36,810 nucleotides of DNA from Desulfobacterales bacterium. Its GTDB lineage: Bacteria > Desulfobacterota > Desulfobacteria > Desulfobacterales > Desulfosalsimonadaceae. Made by a program: the position numbers and the translations under genes. Under the pieces are notes generated by a model. It was given only the letters and a program-made list of their open reading frames with translations. It was not told the origin of the DNA and did no database searches. Position 1 is the first letter of the stretch. The number at the start of each line of letters is the position of its first letter. The stretch lies in assembly GCA_007134875.1 (NCBI GenBank), contig SLJY01000082.1, forward strand, positions 1 to 36,810, written 5' to 3'. Positions 8,926 to 17,364 of this stretch are shown in pieces.

Positions 8926-9649
8926 CTATTCCCGGCTGGGCATATCGGGAGGAGACCGGATACTCGACATGGGATGCGGCCCCGGACGGCACGTATGCGG
9001 CGCTTGCGCCAGCTACGATGCCATGGTGACGGGCGCGGATATCCTTTTCGACGATCTCGTCAAGGCAAAGGAAAACATATTCCTGCACGAAGCATATGGC
9101 GGAAAACTTGCGGGACGGTGGGCTTTTTCGGCCGCGGACATCACGCGACTCCCCTTTGCCGACGAGACGTTCGATCACGTGATATGCTCGGAGGTCCTTG
9201 AGCACATCCCGGATGACCGGAAGGCGGCGGATGAACTAACCCGCGTTTTAAAGCCCGGCGGCAGCCTCACTGTCAGCGTTCCCCGGTATTTTCCGGAAGC
9301 GATCTGCTGGAAGCTGTCCGATACGTATGCCAATACCGAAGGCGGGCATATTCGCATTTACACGAAGCAGCAAATCACCGGCCTGTTTACCCGTATTGGC
9401 TTTAAGAAGCGTTTCTTCCATTACGCCCACGGCATCCACACCCCTTACTGGTGGCTCCGCTGCATGGCCGGGCCGGACGATGACGAGGCGCTATCCGTCT
9501 CTCTCTACCACCGCTTTCTGACCTGGGACATAATGAAAAAGCCCCTTTTCACCAGGGCCATCGACGCCGCCCTCACCCCCCTTCTCGGCAAAAGCCTCGT
9601 CCTCTACTTTCGGAAAGACCAGGACCAGGGGACGTCCTTAACTTATTAA
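8912..9649 (+). CDS. Class I SAM-dependent methyltransferase (Methyltransf_11-like)
   Basis: 245 residues, cytoplasmic. Motif I is ILDMGCGPGRHV; later motifs are FDHVICSEVLEHIPD and LTRVLKPGGSLTVSVP. I chose GTG 8912 because AGGAAGG lies 6 bases upstream; the open frame runs back to 8798 but that part is the shadow of the glycosyltransferase. The gene overlaps the preceding glycosyltransferase by 14 bases, so translation is coupled. The target could be a sugar, a quinone-like lipid or a small metabolite; sequence alone does not decide. The last codons (from Gly241, GTSLTY) and the stop are encoded in the left arm of a perfect 36-bp inverted repeat, so the native C-terminus was probably changed when that element arrived. 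Confidence 0.87.
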   Translation: MITIDYSRLGISGGDRILDMGCGPGRHVCGACASYDAMVTGADILFDDLVKAKENIFLHEAYGGKLAGRWAFSAADITRLPFADETFDHVICSEVLEHIPDDRKAADELTRVLKPGGSLTVSVPRYFPEAICWKLSDTYANTEGGHIRIYTKQQITGLFTRIGFKKRFFHYAHGIHTPYWWLRCMAGPDDDEALSVSLYHRFLTWDIMKKPLFTRAIDAALTPLLGKSLVLYFRKDQDQGTSLTY

Positions 9650-9703
9650 CTTATTCAGGCAAGGATGCTTGCCTGAATAAGTTAATAAGTTAAGGACGTC
9701 CCC
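9628..9703. repeat. Perfect inverted repeat, 36-bp arms with 4-base loop
   Basis: Left arm 9628-9663 starts GGGGACGTCCTTAACTTATT; right arm 9668-9703 is its exact reverse complement; the loop is GATG. I checked all 36 pairs by eye. It lies between convergent genes: the methyltransferase stop is inside the left arm, and the opposing gene ends 8 bases past the right arm. There is no U-tract, so it is not a standard terminator, though the fold could stop transcription both ways. GGGGACGTCC-type palindromes with TTAA-rich cores resemble the REP-like sites handled by Y1 (IS200-like, TnpA_REP) transposases; that link is inference. Confidence 0.9.
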
Positions 9704-9711
9704 TAAACCCC

Positions 9712-10335
9712 CTAAACTGGATGGCGGCGGTGGAGGACACCTAAGGTTTTGGTCATGGGATATTCGTCGAAAAGGCCCGATCCGGCGGCGAGGCAGTAGA
9801 TATCGTAGGGGGCCTGGCCGCCGTCTTCGGGGTTTTTGAAGATATCGTGGATCACCAGGAAGCCCCCGGGTATCACATGACCGGCCCAGCTGCAGTAATC
9901 CGTGAATGCGGCCTCGTAACTGTGCCCTCCGTCGATGAATACTAGAGAAAGCGGTGTCGCCCACTTGCGGGCGGCCACCGCGGAGCTGGTGACAAGGGGG
10001 ATCACCGTATCCTCAAGTTTTCCCAGCTCCAGGGTCTTTCGGAAAAAAGGAAAGGTATTCATGCTGCCTGCGTCCATGTCGTAGGTTTCCGGATCGAAAT
10101 ACTCCTCTCCCGGCTGCTGCTCCTCGGAGCCGCGGTGATGGTCGACGGAAAACAAAATCGAGCCGTTTTTCCGGCAGCCCGCACCCAGGTAAAGGGCCGA
10201 CTTGCCGCAATAGCTACCGATCTCCAGGCAGGGCGCCCCTGCCGATACTTCCGCGGCCAGTGCATACAACCGCAACCCCTCGTCTTTGTCCAGAAACCCC
10301 TTGACCGAATCGATTATGCTCACGTCAATATCCAC
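9712..10335 (-). CDS. Class I SAM-dependent methyltransferase (Methyltransf_24-like)
   Basis: 207 residues. Motif I is LEIGSYCGKSALYLG, followed by an acidic motif II (FSVDHHRGSEEQ), LSLVFIDGGHSYEAAFTD and GGFLVIHDIFKNP. The pattern GGHSYE...D...W with a following HD resembles the Methyltransf_24/cephalosporin-hydroxylase-like group often found in glycan or secondary-metabolite clusters. The protein has no signal peptide or membrane segment. It converges on the glycosyltransferase/methyltransferase pair and precedes ftsK on its own strand: the ftsK stop lies 15 bases beyond this gene's start, so it sits downstream of ftsK and may be read through from it. The substrate is unknown. Confidence 0.8.
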   Translation of the reverse strand: MDIDVSIIDSVKGFLDKDEGLRLYALAAEVSAGAPCLEIGSYCGKSALYLGAGCRKNGSILFSVDHHRGSEEQQPGEEYFDPETYDMDAGSMNTFPFFRKTLELGKLEDTVIPLVTSSAVAARKWATPLSLVFIDGGHSYEAAFTDYCSWAGHVIPGGFLVIHDIFKNPEDGGQAPYDIYCLAAGSGLFDEYPMTKTLGVLHRRHPV

Positions 10336-10350
10336 CAGGACAACCCCCGC

Positions 10351-12675
10351 TCATGAGATGTCATCGTAATCCCGGCGGACCAGAATCTCCCGCGCCTTGA
10401 CCCCGTCCGAAGGACCCACAACCCCTTCCGCCTCCATGGTTTCAATGATCCGCGCGGCCCGGTTGTAGCCGATGCGCAGGTGCCGCTGCACCATGGATAT
10501 GGAAGCCTGGCCGGTTCTTGTTACCAGTTCCACCGCCTCGTCGTATTTTTCGTCATGATCCGCGTCACTGTTTTCGTCTTTTCCCGGCTCCTGCGCCTCC
10601 ACGATATTGTGGTCATATTCAGGCGTTTTCTGGGACTTGAGAAATCCGATAATCCGGGCCACCTCGCCTTCCGATACATAGGCCCCGTGTATCCGCTGCA
10701 GCTTGGCTGTGCCGGGCGGCAGAAACAGCATGTCCCCGTTGCCCAGCAGCGCTTCGGCCCCGTTGGCGTCGATAATTGTCCGGGAATCGGTCTTGGACGA
10801 GACCTGGAAGGAAAGACGCGTCGGAAAGTTCGCCTTGATCAGGCCCGTGAGCACATCCACGGACGGCCGCTGGGTGGCGATAATCATGTGAATGCCCGCG
10901 GCCCGTGCCATTTGGGCAAGCCGGGTCAGGCCGACCTCAACGTCCCTGGAGGAAACCATCATGAGGTCCGCCAGTTCATCAATGACCACCACGACATACG
11001 GGATCTTTTCCGGCGGCGAATCCTCGCCATCCGCCCCGTCTTCCTGCTTCGGGATATCCCCTTTTTCGATCCGGGAATTGTACTGACGGATGTTGCGCAC
11101 TTTCATCCCGGAAAGAAGCTTGTAGCGGCGCTCCATTTCCCGCACCGCCCAGAAAAGTGCATTGGTCGCCTTTTTCATGTCGGTCACCACCGGTGCGATG
11201 AGATGCGGGATGCCGTCGTAGATGGAAAGCTCGATCCGCTTGGGATCGATCATGATAAACTTGACGTCCTCCGGTGTGGCCTTGTAAAGGATGCTCGTGA
11301 TCATGGTGTTAAGCGCCACGCTTTTTCCGGTACCTGTGGCCCCGGCGATAAGCAGGTGGGGCATTTTTTCAAGATCCGCAACGACCGGATGCCCCACGAT
11401 ATCCTTGCCCAAAGCGATGGTCAGCACGGACGATGATTTCCTGTAGACGCCCGATGAGACGATATCCTTGAACCCGACGGTTTCCCGGTGATCGTTGGGC
11501 AGCTCGATGCCGATTACCGCCTTACCGGGTATGGGTGCGATGATCCGCACGCTAAGGGCTTTGAGGGCAAGGGCCAGATCATCCGCCAGGTTGACGATCT
11601 TGTTGATCTTGACACCCGGGGCGGGCGCAAACTCGTAGCGGGTGATGACCGGTCCCGGAAGCACCTCCTTGACGCTTCCCTGCACCCCGAAATCCGCAAG
11701 CTTCTCCTCCAGAATTCCCGACTGCATCCGGAGATGCTCATGGTCCACGTCTTCCTTTGTCCGGACCGGTTCATCCAGAAATTCGAGTTTCGGAAGCTGA
11801 AACCCGTCGCCGATACGTATGGATTCGAACTCCTGCTGCCAGGGCGCTGCGGCCGACCCGACCGAAAGGGGCGGAATCGACGTTTTGATACGGATATTGC
11901 TTTTTGCGCCCGCCGCTTCCTCCTTTTTTTCCGCAACCCGGGCGGATTGATCTCTTTTCTGCCCGCCTGGATTTTCCTTCTTCCTGGCCCAGTTACTTTT
12001 CGGGGGTGCTGGATTGACCGGCTCCGGTTGTTTTTCCGGGATTTTTTTCGCAGCAATAGCCCGTGCTCCGGATGTATTTTCCCGGGACGACAACCGGGTC
12101 CGACGTCTGAAATATCCGGCCATTGCCTGTGGCATGCGGCCCACCCGTGCCGCAGCGAGCAAAAAGAAACTCAGTGTGTTTTTAGAGACGTGGATAACGG
12201 AAATGCCGGTTGTCAGTATAAACCCAACGAGAAACAGGAAAAAAAGAATGACAAAGGCGCCGAAGCGGTCTGCATAGTCGAGCAGAAAGGCGTGCAGGGG
12301 AAGCCCGATCAGGCCGGCAGCGGGATATGTTGCCGCAACGATTTGATACGTTGGTTCAAAAAGTGCCAGCAGCGCCCCGGTAACCACCAGCAGGATTGCG
12401 CCGCCGGCTCCGGTCATCCATACTGCATGGCCGTTTTTCCCGGTATAGAAGCGAAAACAGGCGATCAGCAGTAAAACTGGTATCCAGAAAGCCCCCACAC
12501 CGAACAGGCCGATCAGGAGCCCTGCCAGATGGGCTCCCGCAAGACCAAAAAAGTTCTCGGTTTCGCCGGATGAAACATTGTGCACGGAAGGATCGTCCGG
12601 ACTGAAGGACGCCAGGCTTATGGCAGTGAACAGCACCAGAAAGAACAGAAAGATTCCCGTGATTTCTTTTCGCAT
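10351..12675 (-). CDS. ftsK: DNA translocase FtsK
   Basis: ATP-driven DNA pump that clears and aligns the chromosome at the division septum. The N-terminus has several membrane helices (first MRKEITGIFLFFLVLFTAIS, four in about 170 residues). A Lys/Ala/Pro-rich linker follows. The RecA-like motor has Walker A AGATGTGKSVALN at about residues 445-455, FIMIDPKRIELS and Walker B VVVIDELADLMM, then IIATQRPSVDVLTG. The C-terminal winged-helix gamma domain (DEAVELVTRTGQASISMVQR) reads KOPS sites. The product is 774 residues, normal for short FtsK/SpoIIIE forms. ATG 12675 leaves 11 bases after rnj. A GTG at 12690 would instead overlap the rnj stop as GTGA; neither start has a good ribosome site, so translational coupling to rnj is likely. 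Confidence 0.95.
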   Translation of the reverse strand: MRKEITGIFLFFLVLFTAISLASFSPDDPSVHNVSSGETENFFGLAGAHLAGLLIGLFGVGAFWIPVLLLIACFRFYTGKNGHAVWMTGAGGAILLVVTGALLALFEPTYQIVAATYPAAGLIGLPLHAFLLDYADRFGAFVILFFLFLVGFILTTGISVIHVSKNTLSFFLLAAARVGRMPQAMAGYFRRRTRLSSRENTSGARAIAAKKIPEKQPEPVNPAPPKSNWARKKENPGGQKRDQSARVAEKKEEAAGAKSNIRIKTSIPPLSVGSAAAPWQQEFESIRIGDGFQLPKLEFLDEPVRTKEDVDHEHLRMQSGILEEKLADFGVQGSVKEVLPGPVITRYEFAPAPGVKINKIVNLADDLALALKALSVRIIAPIPGKAVIGIELPNDHRETVGFKDIVSSGVYRKSSSVLTIALGKDIVGHPVVADLEKMPHLLIAGATGTGKSVALNTMITSILYKATPEDVKFIMIDPKRIELSIYDGIPHLIAPVVTDMKKATNALFWAVREMERRYKLLSGMKVRNIRQYNSRIEKGDIPKQEDGADGEDSPPEKIPYVVVVIDELADLMMVSSRDVEVGLTRLAQMARAAGIHMIIATQRPSVDVLTGLIKANFPTRLSFQVSSKTDSRTIIDANGAEALLGNGDMLFLPPGTAKLQRIHGAYVSEGEVARIIGFLKSQKTPEYDHNIVEAQEPGKDENSDADHDEKYDEAVELVTRTGQASISMVQRHLRIGYNRAARIIETMEAEGVVGPSDGVKAREILVRRDYDDIS

Positions 12676-12686
12676 AACCGTGGTAC

Positions 12687-14336
12687 TCACAGCTCCAGGA
12701 TGAAAGGCAGGATCACCGGCCGGCGTTTGATGCTGAAATTGAAATACTCGCGGAGCGCCGAGGGCAGGCGCTTCCTCAGGAGCTCCGCCCGGTGGGGCAT
12801 GTCGGCGACGTCTTCGATGATCTCCAGGATGATGCACTTGGCGTCTTCGAGGATATGGCCGGTTTCGGTTTCGAACACAAACCCCTTGGAAACGATCTCC
12901 GGCCCGAAAATAACAAATCCCGTGTCCTCGTCGAGTATCATGTTAATGACCACAAGCCCCTCTTCCGAAAGGATCCGTCTTTCCTTGAGCACCGAGCGCC
13001 CCACATCGCCGATCCCTTTCCCGTCGACCAGGACCCGGCTCGTCCCTACCTTATCGTCAATATGGGCCTCTCCCCCGGAAAAAGTCAGGATGTCCCCGTT
13101 TTCAGCCAGCAAAATATTGTCCCTGCCGATGCCGCTGGCCTCGGCCAGCCGGGCATGGTGGTAGAGGTGCCGGTACTCCCCGTGAATGGGGATAAAAAAT
13201 TTGGGCCTACACATCTCCATCATCATGACCAGCTCCTCCCGGAAGGCGTGGCCGGAGACGTGGATGTCGGAGATTTTCTCGTATATGACGTTGGCGCCTT
13301 TGCGAAACAGGTTGTTGATGATCTTTGCGATCGCCTTTTCATTTCCGGGGATGAACTTGGAGGACAAAATCACCGTATCGTCGCTTCGCGCCTTGATCTG
13401 CCGGTGGGTTCCTGTGGACATACGGGCCAGGGCGGACATGGGCTCCCCCTGGCTTCCGGTCGTCATAATGACGACCTGATCATCCGGATAATCCTCAATC
13501 TCATCGATACTGACCTCCATGCCCGCCGGTATCTTCAGAAGATTCAGTTCTTTTGCGATCCTCACGCTCAATTCGATGGAGCGCCCGTTGAAAACGACCT
13601 TTCTGGATCCGGATTTCAAGATATTGACAACCTGCTGAATCCGGGAAATATTGGAAGCGAAAAGCGCAATGATCACCCGTCCCGGACTTCCGCCGATCAG
13701 ATCCTTCAGGGTATCGCTTACATGCTCGTCCGACGGTGTGCGCCCCTCACGTTCCACGTTGGTGGAATCGGACAGAAGGGCCAGAACGCCGGCATCCCCG
13801 CAGCGCGTGAACGCCTCCACGTCGGTCTGCATCCCCTCGATGGTGGAGTCCGAAATCTTGAAATCCCCGCTATGAACGATCATCCCCTCGGGTGTATGAA
13901 TGGCGATGCCCACACCATCGACCACGGAATGGTTGACACGCATGAATTCAAGCGTAAAAGGGCTTATCTCCAGCCGGTCCCCTGGCCGGATCGTGTTTAG
14001 TTTGCCTGCAGCGGAAATCAATCCGTGCTCGTTTAGCTTGTTTTCAACCAGGCCCAGTGTAAAAGGCGTTCCGTAAATCGGGACGATCACCTCCCGAAGC
14101 AGGTACGGGACCGCGCCGATATGGTCTTCGTGGCCGTGAGTCAAAACGAGCCCCTTGAAACGATGCTTGTTTTGCAGGATATATCCCATGTCCGGGATGA
14201 CGTAGTCCACGCCCAGCATGTAATCTTCGGGAAACATCAGCCCGGCGTCGATGACCACCATGGTATCGAGATAATCCAAAACCATCATGTTCAACCCGAT
14301 TTCGCCAAGACCGCCCAACGGTATGATTTTTAACAC
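12687..14336 (-). CDS. rnj: Ribonuclease J
   Basis: Metallo-beta-lactamase/beta-CASP ribonuclease with endo- and 5'-3' exonuclease activity on mRNA and rRNA. The Zn motif THGHEDHIGAVP gives H67-x-H69-x-D71-H72. Later come MIVHSGDFKIS, the beta-CASP part with MTTGSQGEPMSALARM and VSGHAFREE, and the C-terminal domain. The product is 549 residues, the usual size. GTG 14336 is chosen because GGAGG stands 8-9 bases upstream and LKIIPLGGLGEIG is the standard N-terminus; the frame stays open further upstream without a signal. ftsK follows directly. Neighbouring rnj and ftsK/spoIIIE genes also occur in Firmicutes and Actinobacteria, so the pairing is old or recurrent. Confidence 0.95.
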   Translation of the reverse strand: MLKIIPLGGLGEIGLNMMVLDYLDTMVVIDAGLMFPEDYMLGVDYVIPDMGYILQNKHRFKGLVLTHGHEDHIGAVPYLLREVIVPIYGTPFTLGLVENKLNEHGLISAAGKLNTIRPGDRLEISPFTLEFMRVNHSVVDGVGIAIHTPEGMIVHSGDFKISDSTIEGMQTDVEAFTRCGDAGVLALLSDSTNVEREGRTPSDEHVSDTLKDLIGGSPGRVIIALFASNISRIQQVVNILKSGSRKVVFNGRSIELSVRIAKELNLLKIPAGMEVSIDEIEDYPDDQVVIMTTGSQGEPMSALARMSTGTHRQIKARSDDTVILSSKFIPGNEKAIAKIINNLFRKGANVIYEKISDIHVSGHAFREELVMMMEMCRPKFFIPIHGEYRHLYHHARLAEASGIGRDNILLAENGDILTFSGGEAHIDDKVGTSRVLVDGKGIGDVGRSVLKERRILSEEGLVVINMILDEDTGFVIFGPEIVSKGFVFETETGHILEDAKCIILEIIEDVADMPHRAELLRKRLPSALREYFNFSIKRRPVILPFILEL

Positions 14337-14593
14337 GGGAAAACCTCCGATAAACAATTTCTGAGGGCAGACAGCCCTGCGTCCGGGCATGCCGGCCGCT
14401 GCGGATCTTTTATCCCATGTGGAAATGCACGGTTTATACGTGGGAAAAAAGCTTGATGCATTCGCAAAAACATCGCTCTAAGTTGGCTTTGCAGGAAACC
14501 CGGGATGCGGGCGGACACAGTTCAGGTACGAACAATGCAGCGTACCGAAAGTACATGAAGATCTTCAGGGACCGGACCGGGCAAAAATAAAGA
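14337..14593. other. Intergenic region upstream of rnj
   Basis: About 257 bases with no supportable gene. It includes the rnj ribosome site (GGAGG near 14345) and presumably the rnj promoter, which I could not place. No structured RNA family was recognised. A repeat-A copy begins at 14594. Confidence 0.4.
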
Positions 14594-14742
14594 TAGTGGA
14601 TGAACGAAAGCCGTCTTTCCTTTTCGCCGATATCTGCATCCGGCTTAAATTTTAACCTTCAAAATACGCAAAGTATTCAAGCGGTTAAAATTTTCGCCGT
14701 CCTTGACCTTGACGAAAAATTCTGGTTTTCGTTCGGCCATTA
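14594..14742 (-). repeat. Palindromic intergenic repeat, family A copy 3
   Basis: 149-bp copy in inverted orientation relative to the other two. It starts TAGTGGATGAACGAAAGCCG and ends GGTTTTCGTTCGGCCATTA. The inner stem is AAATTTTAACC / GGTTAAAATTT, with an AATAC-GCAAA-GTATT core that is clearest in this copy. It lies between rnj and the small unknown gene that ends at 14784. The shared features of all three copies are ends of the form TARTGGCYGAACGAAARCC, a TTTTTCG block, and AT-rich inner arms. Confidence 0.85.
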
Positions 14743-14783
14743 GATATTGGGCTTTTCAGGAAGCCGTCCGACATGGAAACGCC

Positions 14784-15116
14784 TCAGGCTGCAATGGAAA
14801 GCCGTTCAAAAACGGAATCAATCAGTTCAATGAGCCAGTTCCGCTGATCCGGTAAGGCGTTGGCTATGCAATCACAACGAATCCGGTTCTCGGAACGCAC
14901 CAGAAATTCGCAGCACAAGGCATCGGGTTTCAGCTCCAGGGCGAAGTAAAAGGGGGCGCAGTCCGCATGAGCCTGCTGGCATTCGGAATACAACGCCGGA
15001 TCCAGTGGAACCCGGTAGATTCCGTTCAGGTGTGCCGGCCCGTAATATTCATCCAGGTAGCTTTTCAACACGTTGAAATCACCCGACCGTATTTCATCCA
15101 CAACATATTGTTTCAT
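14784..15116 (-). CDS. Conserved-looking hypothetical protein, Cys-containing
   Basis: 110 residues, soluble, no signal peptide. I do not recognise the family. It has six cysteines (SECQQAHADC, ALCCEFLV, RIRCDCIA), which might bind metal or form disulfides. It starts 6 bases after the stop of the alkyltransferase gene on the same strand, so the two are almost certainly cotranscribed. That tight spacing and a coding-like composition support it as real. The ribosome site is weak (GGGTT). The C-terminal part (NALPDQRNWLIELIDSVFER) is probably helical. Confidence 0.65.
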   Translation of the reverse strand: MKQYVVDEIRSGDFNVLKSYLDEYYGPAHLNGIYRVPLDPALYSECQQAHADCAPFYFALELKPDALCCEFLVRSENRIRCDCIANALPDQRNWLIELIDSVFERLSIAA

Positions 15117-15122
15117 AACCCA

Positions 15123-15680
15123 TTATAATACCATATCAACATCCGTTTCGCAAGAGACGGATGAGAATTTTACACCCTCGAAAGAAAGAAGACGGCGCTT
15201 CATGTTCAGCCCGCTCCCGAATCCACCCGGACCTCCGTCGGACCGGACGATCCGGTGGCAGGGTATCAGGATGGGAAACGGATTTTTTCCCAGCGCGTTG
15301 CCGACGAAACGGGCGGAACGGGGCCGACCCATATCCCCGGCGATCCGTCCGTAGGAAACCGTTTGCCCGAAAGGCACGGCCGTGGTCTTTTCCCAAACCA
15401 AACGCTGAAGGGGGGTATAACTCTCCAAGCACAAGAGATCCCACGGTACCCGCCCGGGGCGTTTGCTATGATACGCTTCGAAAAAGTCCAAAACCGGTTT
15501 GGCCTCCCGTCCGGCAGGGACATCGGATGCCTGTGAAGGTAGCGGTGTATCCAACCGGTGGGCGTTTCCGGGAAGAAGAATGCGAACCAGCATGAAGGGC
15601 TCCGGAAGGTAAACGATAGCGACCACCCCGATGGGAAGATCCAGTTTGAAGTACTCCGGATGCAATGCTGCCGTATTCAT
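15123..15680 (-). CDS. ogt: Methylated-DNA--protein-cysteine methyltransferase
   Basis: Suicide repair enzyme that moves the alkyl group from O6-alkylguanine to its own cysteine. The active site is LIPCHRIVRSDGG, with nucleophile Cys141. The helix-turn-helix region is TVSYGRIAGDMGRPRSARFVGNAL with the Arg finger, and the C-terminus has GGFGSGLNMKRRLLSFEG. The N-terminal ~90 residues are a ribonuclease-H-like domain as in Ogt. I chose ATG 15680 (GGGG 8-9 bases upstream); the frame is open to 15770, but that extra part overlaps the ferredoxin terminator and codes for nothing recognisable. The small unknown gene follows after 6 bases. Confidence 0.92.
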   Translation of the reverse strand: MNTAALHPEYFKLDLPIGVVAIVYLPEPFMLVRILLPGNAHRLDTPLPSQASDVPAGREAKPVLDFFEAYHSKRPGRVPWDLLCLESYTPLQRLVWEKTTAVPFGQTVSYGRIAGDMGRPRSARFVGNALGKNPFPILIPCHRIVRSDGGPGGFGSGLNMKRRLLSFEGVKFSSVSCETDVDMVL

Positions 15681-15749
15681 GAAATACCCCGGAAATCCGA
15701 AAAACCCGACTGAAACCGGATGAAAAGTGATGACAGGTGACAGGGAAGG

Positions 15750-15795
15750 AAGAAAAAGTACCCCCGGCAATAAGATTATGCCCGTGCCGGGGGTA
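15750..15795 (-). terminator. Rho-independent terminator of the ferredoxin gene
   Basis: On the minus strand an 11-bp GC-rich stem (TACCCCCGGCA ... TGCCGGGGGTA, arms 15785-15795 and 15759-15769) is followed by CTTTTTCTT. It lies 18 bases past the ferredoxin stop. It also argues that the alkyltransferase gene begins downstream, at 15680, with its own promoter. Confidence 0.85.
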
Positions 15796-15812
15796 TCGGA
15801 AAGACTGTTTTT

Positions 15813-16001
15813 TTAAGTTTCTTCCACCGTGATGGCATCCGGCTCACAAACCTCGATGCAGCTATCGCAGCCGAGGCACTCGTCAGGATTGATGGGAACG
15901 GACTTGCCGTCCTGCATTTCGAACACCTCGGTCGGACAAACATCCACACACTCTTCACAACCTTCGCACTTGTCGGCATCTACCGTCGGAATAAAAGCCA
16001 T
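15813..16001 (-). CDS. Small 2[4Fe-4S] ferredoxin
   Basis: 62-residue cytoplasmic electron carrier. Two cluster motifs are present: C-x2-C-x2-C-x3-C-P (KCEGCEECVDVCP) and C-x2-C-x2-C-x3-C-E (ECLGCDSCIEVCE). The missing Pro after the second motif is common in ferredoxins of sulfate reducers. The start has a strong AAGGAGAT site 5 bases upstream. It is a single-gene unit, with a repeat B copy upstream and its own terminator downstream; high expression is suggested by the strong ribosome site and terminator. Redox partners cannot be told from context. Confidence 0.95.
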   Translation of the reverse strand: MAFIPTVDADKCEGCEECVDVCPTEVFEMQDGKSVPINPDECLGCDSCIEVCEPDAITVEET

Positions 16002-16076
16002 GTTACATCTCCTTTTAATTGTTTTTTACAAATCAAGCCCTTACTGTCTTTATTACCATAGAAGATTTAATACGCC

Positions 16077-16219
16077 CGTAAAAATCGCGATCAGAGGACT
16101 TTGAAAAAAGTTCAGGATCAAGGCTCGCGCATTTCCTTTGCACGCGGGGTACTTGGAACACGTGAAATTCTCGCGAATTGCGCGCAGGCGCAGATTTTGG
16201 ACTTTTTACAAAGCCGTCA
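16077..16219 (+). repeat. Intergenic repeat, family B copy 1
   Basis: 143-bp element aligned with 17365-17499 in the same orientation. Shared blocks are CGTAAA.A.TCGCG.TCAGA, TTCA.GATCAAGG, GTGAAAT.CTCG and TTTTTAC.AAGCCGTCA. The right end (GACTTTTTACAAAGCCGTC) is the inverted complement of a GACTTTG-AAAAAAG block near the left end. It lies between the ferredoxin promoter region and the end of the 348-residue gene. It is noncoding. Confidence 0.75.
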
Positions 16220-16305
16220 AGGTTTCTGCCATATACCAAATAATGAAAGTAGTCAAGGGGAAGCCCGTACAATATTTTGCGTTTTGAACGGGAACCGTCG
16301 TCTGC

Positions 16306-17352
16306 CTAACCTTCCCGCCGAATCACCTGACAGATAAAGCAGTGCTTCGCGCGGCAATCCACCCCCTCACCGACTTCCGGGTTATCCGTAATCGACTCAA
16401 GCATTTCCCGGGGAGACATTCCCGGGATCGCATGGATCTCCATCCGGTATCCGTCCGCGGCCGGTCGGTCCAGGCAGGAGAAAACACCCTCCACCGGGGA
16501 TGCTTTCTGGGATGCTTTCAGGGAAGGTTCTTCCAGCAGTTCCCGGAAGCGCCCGGAAAACGAGCTTTCCGCTGTATCCGGATCGTTTGCCGCATCGGTT
16601 TTCAAGATCAACACCATGGATGGAAACCGGTCGGCCAGCCAGTCCACGACCGCCCGGCTGCCTGTCACAAACAACTCCGGCGGGGCGATTTCATTTGCGG
16701 CCAGAAGCGTCCAGGCGGCCAATCGCGATTCGGTCATGACCGCCTCGGAATCGTCCCGCGTGGAATGCGGCTTCGGGTCTTTACCCGGAAAAGCGTGTTG
16801 GAAAGCGAAAAGTGCCTCGGATTCGGGTTCCGCGTCTCCACCCCGGAGGGTTTCGAATATCTGCCTGGAAGCGTTATCCGCATCCCTGAGGCTTGCGGCG
16901 ATCTCGGATTCATGCAGGTCGAATTCTTGAGCCAGCTGCAAAAAGATCCGGGCATTGAACAACGGGTCGGGTTTTTGAACATCCCCGGAAGCGTCTCCGG
17001 CCGGCTTTCCGGATGACCGGTCGCCCGCTCGCGCCCGCACCTCGGTGCTGATCTCCACCGCAAAGTCCTGGTTGTAAAACCCCTCGCCTGCCAGTCGATT
17101 GAGATGAATCGCATCTTTCCGATGAATATCCCCCCATACACCATACGCCCTGCAAAGCTTTGCAATCTGCGACTCGCTGCCGATCACAGGATGCCGGATT
17201 TCAATCATACCGCTTTCAAACAGCCCGCCCAGCACTGCGGGGGTCTGTCCCATGACCGGCTGATACACCGCAAACCGGCCGATCCTCCTGTGGATGGCCG
17301 CTGCGTTCTCTTCCGAAACAAATGTTGCCGGAAATAACACTTTATTGATCAT
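16306..17352 (-). CDS. Hypothetical protein of 348 residues
   Basis: I do not recognise the family. The protein is soluble, without a signal peptide. The N-terminus (MINKVLFPATFVSEENAAAI) and the following YQPVMGQTPAV and GVWGDIHRKDAIHLNRLA look like a conserved domain of about 100 residues. The middle is helical and Ala/Glu-rich. The C-terminus ends in CRAKHCFICQ, three closely spaced cysteines that may bind metal. The start has GAGGG 8-9 bases upstream, right at the edge of repeat B copy 2. The gene is flanked by two repeat B copies in the same orientation. It follows the cysteine synthase fusion on the same strand. The function is unknown. Confidence 0.7.
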   Translation of the reverse strand: MINKVLFPATFVSEENAAAIHRRIGRFAVYQPVMGQTPAVLGGLFESGMIEIRHPVIGSESQIAKLCRAYGVWGDIHRKDAIHLNRLAGEGFYNQDFAVEISTEVRARAGDRSSGKPAGDASGDVQKPDPLFNARIFLQLAQEFDLHESEIAASLRDADNASRQIFETLRGGDAEPESEALFAFQHAFPGKDPKPHSTRDDSEAVMTESRLAAWTLLAANEIAPPELFVTGSRAVVDWLADRFPSMVLILKTDAANDPDTAESSFSGRFRELLEEPSLKASQKASPVEGVFSCLDRPAADGYRMEIHAIPGMSPREMLESITDNPEVGEGVDCRAKHCFICQVIRREG

Positions 17353-17364
17353 TTTTGATGCCCT

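Noticed and set aside
10480-12474. Two long plus-strand frames opposite ftsK
   Set aside because: Shadows of ftsK; no family features.
12792-14000. 402-codon plus-strand frame opposite rnj
   Set aside because: Shadow of RNase J, which is certain from its HxHxDH motif.
14400-14590. Search for a T-box, riboswitch or small RNA in the larger gaps, including this one upstream of rnj
   Set aside because: No conserved T-box sequence, aptamer core or terminator pair was recognised.
15681-15770. N-terminal extension of the alkyltransferase
   Set aside because: Overlaps the ferredoxin terminator hairpin and adds no recognisable sequence; ATG 15680 fits better.
15808-15814. Plus-strand T-run after the terminator stem
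   Set aside because: About 12 bases from the stem and no plus-strand gene ends there; the minus-strand reading is the functional terminator.
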